In this document: positions 11,951-21,463 of the stretch, in pieces
Layout of the letters: each line of letters begins with the position of its first letter
Numbering within the stretch: position 1 is the stretch's first letter
NCBI GenBank assembly: GCA_033961575.1
Contig: CM066739.1
Coordinates: forward strand, 70,246,559-70,310,558
Source of the DNA: Aselliscus stoliczkanus
Taxonomy: Eukaryota > Chordata > Mammalia > Chiroptera > Hipposideridae
Length of the DNA: 64,000 bases
Reading direction: 5' to 3'
Position numbers and translations under genes: made by a program
The notes under the pieces: model-generated
Told to the model about the DNA's origin: nothing
The model's input: the letters and a program-made list of their open reading frames with translations, nothing else
The model's database searches: none

Positions 11951-12853
11951 ATCAGGTCAGCCTAGTCTCTCTCATTCCACCCCCCTCACCCAGTAATCAA
12001 CAGAAATTCAAAGGGGGAAAGACTTCCTTTCAGCAAGATGGGAAGGCTCTGAGGACAGGCCCTGGGTCTCCATTCCAGCACTAACCCAAAATGTGTCTTC
12101 AGCTGCCTCTTGGCCAGGTTCATGTTGGGGCGGTGACAAGATTCAGGTGTCTTGGTTATCACACCAATCTCATCCTGGTGGTCTCCCCAGGTGACATTAT
12201 TTGCTCCTCCTCTCAGCTCCCTCAGTCCCTGGCATAAACTTTTGTCACCACCCTAGTCATCCAGAATGGTAACTCTTTTATACATCAGTCTCCTCTCCCA
12301 TTACACTGTAGGATGGAGCCATCTTTGTGGCCAATCCCAGAGCTGGCCCTCCTGGTTCAACTCTTCCATTGCCCACTGAGAAATTAAGCCCCAAAGAGGA
12401 AAAGGACTTGCCCAAGTTCACACAGGGAGTCAGCGTCATTCCTCCCCTACCAATCCTCTCCCCTGTGCTGCCTCCAACATGGCACCCAAGTGAGTGGGTC
12501 CACAGCACCTGAAATCACTCCACTGATACCCCCAAGGCTGAAAGGTGGCTACCTAGTATGCTTTGCATCCTCAGTTTAGTTGAGGAGGTCATAGGTCGGA
12601 AGTCATCAGCCCCTGGATTAATTCCCCTGTAAGATCAGTTTATGCTAAAAGCACACCCATCCCAGACCTGAACACCCTGGGTCACCAATGTCTGGTAACT
12701 TCCACACAGGATGAATCCCAAACCTAACCTGGGTGATTTTCTGCAAGTACTTTACCTTAACCTCAGTGTTCCTGGGATTCCCACATGTAAAATGGGTCTG
12801 TGGGCCTCCACAGCTGTGTCCTAACTCACAATGATTAGCTACCTTCCCCAAAG
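11951..12853. other. GC-richer stretch with MIR-like fragments
   Basis: Fragments at 12370-12440 (reading CCCAAGTTCACACAGG) and 12740-12845 look MIR-derived. The rest is unassigned. Short open frames on both strands do not resemble any protein I know. Confidence 0.4.
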
Positions 12854-12873
12854 CTAGAAAACTCCCTCTTTAC

Positions 12874-12904
<31 letters not shown>

Positions 12905-12991
12905 AGTGTCACTGGCCCTCATATGTGGGAACTGAACCAGGGCCGCTGGCTTCCCAAGCCGGGGCTTAACCACAGCACCACTCGGCCGACC
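12874..12991 (-). mobile_element. Short tRNA-only SINE
   Basis: On the minus strand: GGGTCGGCCGAGTGGTGCTG head, box B, then the CCACATATGAGGGCCAGTGAC end and A-tail. It is flanked by the perfect 17-bp duplication CTAGAAAACTCCCTCTT (12854-12870 and 12992-13008), so the insertion is not ancient. Confidence 0.95.
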
Positions 12992-13008
12992 CTAGAAAAC
13001 TCCCTCTT

Positions 13009-13850
13009 AATCAGGGCACCACACACACACTGGATGATAGAACCTGAATGCCAGACCCCTGTAAGAATGGTCTTGGAACCTGCGATTTTTGAGTCGAGGA
13101 CGCCTGGATAGAAGTCTGCCCACCATGTGCCACCATCTCCTCAGCTCAGTGAAGAGCCTGGTGGTCACAGGCATGAGTGTGCAGGGGACCCAGTACACAA
13201 GACCATGCTTCTGGCACTGTCAGGCCTCCCGGGTATGCAAGGTCTCTCTGCGTAAGTCACCCCACTGCATGGGATTCCCTGAAAAGGGGGGAGAACTCAC
13301 TGTGGGAGGTCCCTGGAGCGGAAGAACCCCTCAGGCCCACCTCTGTCTTTGTATCTGACCAGAGCTGCCTCCCAGGCCATCTCCTCCCTGCCACCCCCCT
13401 GCCCCTGACTTCTGGATTTTTCAATATATTCCTTTTAATTAATCTGAGACAGTCACTGTATTTTGAAACATTGAAGCGTGGTGTGTGTACATTGCTGTTC
13501 TAATGTTTTAAATTACTCCTAAAATCATTAGAAAATCATGCAGAAGGATAAATCTCAGGATAATGACATTAGAAATTAACTTTTCCATTTGAACAATTTT
13601 CCATATTATCTACTATTGAATTTTGAAAAATAATCCACATTAAAAATAAAGTTGTTTTACCTTTTATTAAAAATAAGTCATCCCCTCAAAACTTAAAAGT
13701 AAAGTGACTCCTTGAGTAATAGATGAGGTAATAGGCACCTTTTCGGAAGGTCTAAGCCAGTATCCTAGTCTAAAATGTAACTTTATCTCTGTTATCTACT
13801 ATTAAGAAAACACCTAATGAATTAATTCTCATTGGAGTCTCACACCACCC
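13009..13850. other. Unassigned stretch
   Basis: Contains overlapping frames up to 108 codons (13089-13358 and 13177-13503, plus). They match nothing I recognise and have no codon-level support beyond being open. A GTAAGT motif at 13252 could be a splice donor by chance. Confidence 0.35.
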
Positions 13851-14225
13851 CACAAAAAGTTAGGCAGGATGGACATCATTTTTCTCATTTGAAAAACCAA
13901 GCAATTGAAATTCACGGAGTTGTACATGTTCAAACAGCTCAATGATGGAGCTTTGACTAGCATCTAGCCTTCTAACTTTCAGGTGTTAATACAAGAAAAT
14001 GGCTAACATCTTGAGCTCTGCAGTCAGAAGGACATGGGTTAAAATACTGGCTGTGTCATCTACTTGCTAGAGGGCACTGGGAAAGTTACTTCATCTCTTC
14101 ATTATTCAGTTTCCTTGTATTTAAAATAGGGATCATAATAGTGTCTACCTCATAGTAAGGCTATAAGAACTAAATAAATCCCTATGCAAGGTACTTACTA
14201 TATATAGTGCCTTAAATGTTCCATC
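13850..14225. repeat. Two MIR fragments (minus then plus)
   Basis: Sequence at about 13855-13985 reads as MIR on the minus strand. Sequence at about 14008-14220 is MIR on the plus strand, with the GAGCTCTGCAGTCAGA head, GGGTTAAAATACTGGC block, GTTTCCTTGTATTTAAAAT core and CTAAATAAATCCC tail. Confidence 0.7.
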
Positions 14226-15093
14226 CCTTTTATTCCACTTTGAATTTTCTGGAAAGAAAGTTTATTTACTAAGTACTTAACTTTTATACCATGCATTTTG
14301 CCCCTTGCATGTGTAAGCCATTTATTTAAGAATGTATTACCAGCACCTAATATAGCGCCTACATCTTATCAGGCATCTAACAAGAATTTCCCTCCCATGA
14401 TATGGGGAAGAGAGATGATCCCTGTACAAGTCTGTACAAGTCCTAGAGATGATATTCTTCAAATTGCACCCAGGAGCTATTTAACATTCTAAGGCAAAAG
14501 TGAGTGCAGCATGGTGGTTTGGGAAATAGAAAAGACAAGTAAAGGTTATTTTTTCCACCTTTTGAAAGTAGTGGCAGAATGGTTTGTTCGGTTGTGTTCA
14601 CAATTCTGATGTAATAAAATTTTATAACATAGTCTCTCCTCCAGATAGATAGCTTCCTTTGATTTTAACTTTTCTATTTGGATGGGAATGATGTTCCACA
14701 CGTATATTAAAAAAAAGCTTTGGAAACATTGCTAATTTGTAATGACAGGTTACAGCATTGTAAGGAGAGAAGGTCTTTTTTTGTTTGTTTGTTTTGTGTG
14801 TTTTTTTTGTTTTTGTTTTGTTTTTGTTTTGTTTTGTTTTGTTTTGTTGAGAAGGTCTTTTTAATAACAGAAAAAAGTGCAAAAGCATTGCTGCTCTCAT
14901 AGATTGGTATATTGCCCCTGGAGATAATGACATGTTGGGCACTTAGTTAACGCGGTGGGAAAATGGCAGCAGAAATTTAATGAAGTTTTCTTCTCGACAG
15001 CACTCCTTGACTACAGATGCATAGCTATCTCACTGTCAAGAGAAGGCTGTGTTTGGCTGGAGTTAAAAGTTCTAAGGACATGGAAACTATATA

Positions 15094-15226
15094 CAAAGGG
15101 TGCCAAAAAAAAATGTATATACATTTTAAGAAAGGAAAAAACTGTATTAAAATTGTAATACTCACTATATACTGATAACAAAAGATGAATGCAAGTCATG
15201 TGTATACATGTTTTTGCTGCCTTCGG
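15094..15226. mobile_element. Candidate mariner-type MITE
   Basis: Imperfect inverted ends flanked by TA. The left end reads TA-CAAAGGGTGCCAAAAA. The right end read in reverse is TA-CCGAAGGCAGCAAAAA, and both are followed by ATGTATA(T/C)ACAT. The length is 133 bp. The left end resembles a mariner family I recall from mammals. Age or rearrangement has blurred the right end, so this is a moderate-confidence call. Confidence 0.5.
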
Positions 15227-16550
15227 TATATCTCTCACCAGAGGTTTTTCAAGGGTGTAATCCAGGTGTTTTGATTTTGAAATTTCCTTTTGCGATTACC
15301 TCCTCCTGTGTTAGAGAACAATGTTTGATTTCTCTTTGTTTATTTTCATGCTTGAACTAGAACAAGCTGAGGTTGATCTGATAGCTTCACATTACGTTTT
15401 GACTACTTGCTTAAAAAAGACATTACCTGTTTATAAACCCTTTCGCTTTCTTATTTCTTTTGTAAAAACACCTCATTTTCATTTTTAATGACCACATTCT
15501 GGAACTCATCACCATCCAGAACTGCTTTACTGGAACTGAAAGCTTCGGACTCAGTCATTCCACTCTTTGAGCACAACCTCTTCATCAGTTATATCCTCAC
15601 CATCTGTTCTATGACCTCGCCTATCAGTTTTTTGTCAATAATCCAGTCTTCTTCTCCAGCTATGATTCCATGGAGGTTCACATTCTAACCTCTCCTCTCA
15701 CTGATATTCTACATTGCATTCTATTATCACTACTTTCTTGTAAAACTCCAAACATGGATGAACCCAATGTTTCCAGCATTACACAACAAAGTAAACCTCT
15801 ACCCAATGCCTCCTCAACTTCCTCCTATTCTTAGAACATGGTAATGCTTAATTCTTAGGTATAATGTAGGCCATCAACTGAGAGCCCTCTCAACATCTGT
15901 CTCCAAATCTAAAGATTGGCCTGTGTCCATATTCTCTTTCTTTCTCTTCTTTTAAAATAAGTGGTGCTCCTCCTCCTAAAGTGAAACCCTCTTCGTGAAC
16001 TCTATTTTTTTCCCACCTATTCGCTCAAGGACTTTACCTGTCAATGATCCCATCTGTCTCCTATATTCTCACATTCACTTTCTTAATTTGCTCCTTTCCA
16101 TCAGCATTAAGCTTGTTTAAATCTCTCCTGTCTTAAGAACATCAGCAAAAACTTCCCTCAACCCCATGTTGGCATACTTCCTCATCTTTCTTTCCCATTA
16201 AGGACACTTCTTTGAAGGAGTTATCTACCCTCATCTCTCCACTTCCCAACAACCCTTTCTTCTTTATCCTTTTCTATATGGCTTCTGCCTTTACAAGTCT
16301 AATACAACAGACTTGTTTTCACTAAGGATTACAATGATTTCTTATAATTAAATCCAACGAATCATTATTATTCCTTATAACTTTCTGTAACATTTAACGT
16401 CATTCCTCAGTTTCTTTCTCTTGGAATCTTTCTTTCCTTGGTTTGTAACACTGTACTCTTCTGTTTTGTTTTGGCTCTTTTCTCTACTTTTTCTAACTCT
16501 TCTTACTTAGTTTCTTTTGCTAGTTTGTCTTCCTTTGTCCTTGCCCATTC

Positions 16551-16705
16551 TTTTTTTTTTTGTTTTTTTTTTTAACTGAGTCATTCTGCCACCTGTTGGC
16601 AGCTTAGCGGCAGCTCAGCTTGGGCTGGGCATCGAATTGCTGTTGCTCAGAGCTCAGCTCGCACTCTTAAGCGAGCTCTTTACCAACTGAGCCACTCGGC
16701 CAGCG
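16551..16705 (-). mobile_element. tRNA-derived SINE
   Basis: Minus-strand SINE with a T-rich tail on plus. It is flanked by CTTGCCCATTCTT at 16540-16552 and 16706-16718, a perfect duplication. Confidence 0.93.
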
Positions 16706-16880
16706 CTTGCCCATTCTTAAATATTGATGGCTCTGTGGGCTTTATTCTCAATCCCCTTCCTTTTATTGTAGACCCTCATGCCAGTTAATGTCATTGAGTC
16801 CCATGGCTCGATTTTCCACCCATATCTGTATCTCCAATCCAATGGCTCTTCTGAGTAACAGATTCATTCATGCAGCTCCT

Positions 16881-17269
16881 TTTAGTCTATTTGGGCTACC
16901 ATAACAAAACACCTTGACTTGATGGTTTAAACAAAAGAAATTCATTTTCTTATAGCTAAGGAGACTTGAAGCCTGAGACCAGGGTGCCAACATGGTTGGG
17001 TCTGAGTGAGGTCCTATTTCTGACTTGCACTTGCAGAAGGTCACTTGCTCACTATGTTCTCACATAAGGGGCAGGGGATGGGGAGATCTTTTTATTATAT
17101 GGCCACAGTCCTATTGGATTAGGGCCCCACTCTTATGATCTCATTTAACTTTAAATAGCTCCACAAAGGCCCTATCTCAAGATACAGCCACATTGAAGAT
17201 GAGAACATCAACATATGAATTCTGGTGGGGTGGGGGGGATAGCAAGGGGGCGTAATTCAGTCCAAAGCA
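16881..17269 (-). mobile_element. MLT1/MST-type LTR (ERVL-MaLR), solo
   Basis: Minus-strand MaLR LTR. The plus strand shows the reversed end TTTAGTCTATTTGGGCTACC, then ATAACAAAACACCTTGACTT and CAACATATGAATTCTGG near the LTR start. It has no coding content and sits inside the L2. Confidence 0.85.
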
Positions 17270-17339
17270 ATGTTTAAGAATGAACTCATCAGCTTCATCC
17301 TAAAACCAGCTCCATTTCCTGTGTTTCCATTTGTAGTGA

Positions 17340-17760
17340 AGGGCACCAATCACAGTATAATATAGTAAAGAAAACAGGTGTGAGAGCCAGTCCTCTTGGG
17401 CTCAAATCCAGGTTCCTATCTTTCACTAACAATTTACTCTTGTGACTCAGTGGGTTTTTTTTGTTTGTTTTGTTTTTAGCTGAGCCATCCTGCTACCTGT
17501 TGGCAGCTCAGCGGCTGCTCAGCTCGGGCTAGGCATCAAACTGCTGTTGCTCAGAGCTCAGCTCGCACTCTTGAGTGAGCTCTTAATCAACTGAACCACT
17601 TGGCTGGCCCCAGGACTCAGTTGTTTGTTTTTTTTTTCATTTATAAATGGATTTATTGTACGGCACCTATCTCAAATGAATGTTGTTGAAGTTAAATGAG
17701 TTGTTATAACCCTAAAGAGTGCCAGACAAGTAGATATATTTATGAAAACAGTGTTCAGTA
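17340..17760 (+). repeat. MIR SINE split by a younger SINE
   Basis: MIR halves at about 17365-17450 (GGGCTCAAATCCAGG) and 17620-17760 (ATTTATAAATGGA ... GTTAAATGAGTTG) are separated by the SINE at 17455-17611. Confidence 0.65.
17455..17611 (-). mobile_element. tRNA-derived SINE
   Basis: Minus orientation, GGCCAGCCAAGTGGTTCAG head, with GACTCAGT flanks at 17444 and 17614 interrupting the MIR. Confidence 0.9.
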
Positions 17761-18053
17761 AATACCCACTATTACTATTACTATCCACCTAATTGGTTAA
17801 ACCAAACACCTAAAAGTCATTCTTGACCCTTACTTCTCCCTCTGCTCTGGTATTTATTCCATTTCCAGGTTCTATAGCTTCTCTTTAATATTATCATTCT
17901 CTATCCTTACCTTTCTCCCAGGCCTGTGACCAGTGCTCTTTTCTGGATTGCTACAATAACATAAAAATGAGTCTCTCTTGCCCCTTGGCTGACCTCCTTC
18001 CAATCTATTTTCACACCACATCCAGAGAGATTTTCCAAAAATACCAGGTCTCT

Positions 18054-18160
18054 GGGCCGGCCGAGTGGCGCGGTGGTTAAGCGCTAGCTTGGGATGCCAG
18101 CGGCCCCGGTTCGGGTCCCACATATGAGGGCCAGTGACACTGCCCTCAAAAAAACAAAAA
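18054..18160 (+). mobile_element. Short tRNA-only SINE
   Basis: Near-complete short type: GGGCCGGCCGAGTGGCGCGG head, CCCCGGTTCGGGTCCC box B, and a GAGGGCCAGTGACACTGCCC end with an A-tail. A perfect 15-bp duplication AAATACCAGGTCTCT lies at 18039-18053 and 18161-18175. The 83-codon minus frame here is a SINE artefact. Confidence 0.95.
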
Positions 18161-18722
18161 AAATACCAGGTCTCTTCATGTCAGTTATCTTCCTAAATCC
18201 ATTAAATAGCTCCCCCAAAATCTTTACAATGGTTTAAAAGTTTCTTCATGATTTTTCCATGCTTCCCTTTATATTCTCATTTCTCTCCACTCATCAGTTT
18301 TCACTTGATGCCATAACCACATCAACTACTTTACTTTAAGCAGTACTTCCTAAGAATCTCTTTACTTCACAATACGCAGAAAATTATAATACATTCATGG
18401 CACACTAGGGTAAACCAACAAGGTTGCTTGTGTCTAGGGGCAATTAGCCTGAGATCTCAACTGATCCCCTGACCCCCAGAAGGTGAGGAAATCAAGATTT
18501 AAACATATCTGTGACTCTTTCACAGCAAAGCAACATAATTGGGACACATTAGCTTGAGAGCACTGTCTAATATGCCATATGCTGTTAAATAGATTATGAC
18601 ACCAATGCCTTAACCTCCACTGTCCCTCTCTAGCCACCATAATAACCATAACCAAAACTCCTCTAAAAGACAAACTAATCCTTCACATCCTAATTAAAAG
18701 GTCACTTCTTCTGAAGATGTCA

Positions 18723-19388
18723 TGACGAGAAATTAACCTCTGGACATTCACAAAAGATGAGACCATTCACAGACTCTACAAAGGAAGTTTTTATTAAAGC
18801 TAGGGCACAGAGAGCATGTCCATGGCATGGTCCAAAGATGACTGCTGTCTCAGGTAGTAAGGGGAGAAACACCGGTGGGGAGGTGGGGGTGTCACCGGGG
18901 CAGAGTCCAGACTCTGAGCGTGGACAGTTGCACTAACATCTGGTTAGCTTTTTCTTATATAGGAAAGGGGAAGTTCATTAGGCAGGTTTGAGGGCTGACA
19001 TCCTTCCTGGGGTCTGGTCTGTTCCAAGATGATGTTATCTCTGGACTCTGGACTCCGACTTTGCCGTTGAGGCCTGGGACTTTAATGCGTCACCCGTAAA
19101 AGCTGCAAGAAGTTGTAAATCGGATTCCAGATTCCGGGCGCCGGAGGATTAAGAAATTGCTCTTTCCCAGGTTAGGATGTTGTTAATTAATGAGGTATGG
19201 GTAGCCTTGAGGAAGGAAACAGTTCTTCAGTTCATCAGTGAGGGGAGAAACAGAGAAAACAGATGAATATCAGGATGGATCAAACTGCAAACAAACTAAG
19301 TCTAATTACAGGTGGCTAGCGGTGAGTTAAACTGCAAACTATAGCTAAGTTTAACCATGTTATTGATTCCCTGAATTTCACCCTTACA
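18723..19388 (-). mobile_element. Solo ERV LTR, minus strand
   Basis: On the minus strand it starts TGTAAGGG and ends CGTCA, the expected TG...CA. It has a TATATAAG box (plus 18954-18961) and an AATAAA signal (plus 18790-18795) spaced as U3-R. Flanks ATGTCA (18717-18722) and AAGTCA (19389-19394) match at five of six bases and look like a target-site duplication. No gag, pol or env sequence is attached. Family not named. Confidence 0.7.
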
Positions 19389-19559
19389 AAGTCATCAGTT
19401 GCCCTTTATGTCTGGGTCAGATTATTTTCCTATGTGCTCCAAATAGCAGCTCATAACTCCCTTTTCATAGCGTTACAACGGGCAGAAAGAACAGGGCCGC
19501 GGTGAGAGAGGCAGAGGAAGAGCAGGCAAACAAAGTGGGGAGGAGATAAAATCATCCTT

Positions 19560-20005
19560 AAAAAAAAGTACAGCCACCAGACTGGCCAGAACTAGATTTC
19601 AGTGGCAGATCCAGGATGCCATCTTGTTCCTCAAAGCACTTGAGCTAATTATAATGGAATATAATATTAGTATTGTGGTTAGAGAAAATCTCCACCCTCT
19701 GTGCCACCATGACAGGGTTGGCAAGAGACAAAACAGGAACAAAAATTCCTTCTCCTGACGGAAAGGAGTGGTCAGTGAGGACCTGCCTAGGGACACCTAT
19801 AACATCACCCCTAAGTCTTCAATATTTTGCACCATCTTTTCAGAAACAAATTTCTAAGCCTCTGTGTTCTTTGGTGCAGTTGCTCTTCACTGGGCCTGCA
19901 TGCCCCCCACCACCACCTTGGGAGTGTATCATACTCTTTCTTTCAATAAATTCATTGCTTGCTTGGCTTATTCTTTGCATCCTTGAATTCTTTCGTCTGA
20001 CAACA
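19560..20005 (+). mobile_element. ERV LTR, plus strand, left boundary uncertain
   Basis: The end resembles an LTR R-U5: AATAAA at 19945-19950, then TTGCTTGCTTGGC and CCTTGAATTCTTTCGTCTG before a terminal CAACA. The 117-codon frame here is not protein-like. It lies head to head with the LTR at 18723-19388, about 170 bp apart. Confidence 0.6.
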
Positions 20006-21293
20006 CCAATACATGTTTTTCAATAACAATAGCTTGCATAAAAACATACGCCTGCGAGGAGTTTCCACATATATTGGTAATACAACAGTATAAATGCCTA
20101 GGAACTAGTGGGGATATAGAAAAATCTGCAGAGAGCTTGTAAATATCCAATACTCATATAAAATTAGCTTTCAATAGTGCCTAACAATTCCGACCATGTT
20201 GTTATTTCCTACACTTAATTAGGTGGATTCTTCATTGACATAATAAAACAAACACTTTTTACATAATAAACCAACTCCCTTTTTAGCTAGTGCAATCGCT
20301 TATTTTAGGTACCAGTATAAACTAGCAAGATAATTGTTTTTCTAAAACAAGGAAGATGTAGCTCTGGATACACCTGGCTTTGGCAGCAGCACCAGAGTCA
20401 ATCTAACTAAATGGTAGATACTTAAATTGTGTGTTCATTTAAATGCTCTTAAGCATCAGAATCTACATATACAAATGTAAATTTCACTATGTGTTTCAGA
20501 AGCAAATAGATCTTGAATGCATGCATGATCAACTTACCCTTTTGTGTTCCTCACTCAAGTCTATTTCAAACTGTGTGAATTAACTTGACATTTTAGCATC
20601 TCTGTTCTTGGGAATAACATGGCTCCACTAACTCCAAGGTGCTTTTTAAAGATAAGCTCAGTTTATTTAGCATTTAACATCCTGTTAACATCTTTGGGAC
20701 ATAATATATATACACACTCATAAATTAACCCCTGTTCTTACTTTAACTTATCTGATTTTGAACTACCACCTATTTTTAAACAAATCTTTTACATGACAGA
20801 TATGAGATTATCTGATTAAGTGGTTACAGGAATGTAGGATTGTAGATAAAATTTTTCCAAATAGGATATTTTGGGGGTTTCTACTAGTAAAAATCAGAAA
20901 CGCCTTGTTAGTTGACTTACTCATTATACAAATAATGTCAAAGGAAAATTTAGAAAAATTTATTAGGTAAGAAATGAAAGCCAGCTGACTAGGGAACAAA
21001 GTAGCTTTGAAACCTATAATTATTATATTAAGAATTTGGTTTGTTATCCTTGAAAGAAGAGGGTAATGATATTTTGAGGTTCTCCCAAAATTGAATTCTT
21101 GCTGTTCATCTCCCTTTAGCATCCTTTTCCATCCACCTATCCCCCTTTCCACTCTTTTTTCCCCTGCTTTGTTTTCTTTCTCCTTAGTTGCCAACATATT
21201 CAAATGACCCAATCATCAAGTAACAACAACAAACAAATGGAAAACACATTCCTTGACCCTATTTTCTCCTCTGACCACTAGCCTATGTCCCTT
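20006..21293. other. Unassigned AT-rich stretch
   Basis: No recognised gene or named repeat in most of it. The last 180 bp are C/T-rich and may be the start of an L2 fragment. The 134-codon minus frame (20808-21212) is not recognisable and probably arises by chance. Confidence 0.45.
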
Positions 21294-21312
21294 TTCTCCT
21301 CAAACTTATTTA

Positions 21313-21444
21313 TTTGTTTTTTATTTTTATTTTTTAATTTTTTATTTTTTTTAGGGCAGTGTGACTGGCCCTCATATGTGGGACCTGAACCGGGGCCGCT
21401 GGCTTCCGAAGCCAGCGCTTAACCACCGCACCACTCAGTCGGCC
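21313..21444 (-). mobile_element. Short tRNA-only SINE
   Basis: Minus-strand copy with a long T/A-rich tail on its left. The flanking 19-bp duplication TTCTCCTCAAACTTATTTA (21294-21312 and 21445-21463) is perfect. Confidence 0.95.
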
Positions 21445-21463
21445 TTCTCCTCAAACTTATTTA

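Larger units (their letters stand above)
15470..18345 (+). repeat. Long decayed L2 LINE with nested insertions
   Basis: C/T-rich plus-strand sequence follows the L2 ORF2 order: segments at 15490-16550, 16719-16880, 17270-17340, 17760-18053 and 18176-18345. It has an AATGGCTCTTCTG... block downstream of CCCATATCTGTATCTCC (RT region) and TTGCTACAATAACAT (downstream block). A SINE, an MLT1 LTR, a MIR, a SINE inside that MIR, and a further SINE are inserted into it. Confidence 0.65.

Noticed and set aside
12923..13111. 62-codon frame MWELNQGRWLPKPGLNHSTT...
   Set aside because: Recurs in similar form at 17872, 21361, 33105 and 47947 because it is the tRNA-derived SINE read through, not a conserved protein.
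13177..13260. Possible coding exon ending at a GTAAGT donor
   Set aside because: No matching acceptor, no recognisable peptide, and such donors are common by chance.
14760..14850. Phe/Cys-rich frame and Lys/Thr-rich opposite frame
   Set aside because: Produced by a T/G-rich simple repeat.
20808..21212. 134-codon minus frame
   Set aside because: Ile/Phe/Lys-rich AT-driven composition; no motif or conservation evidence.
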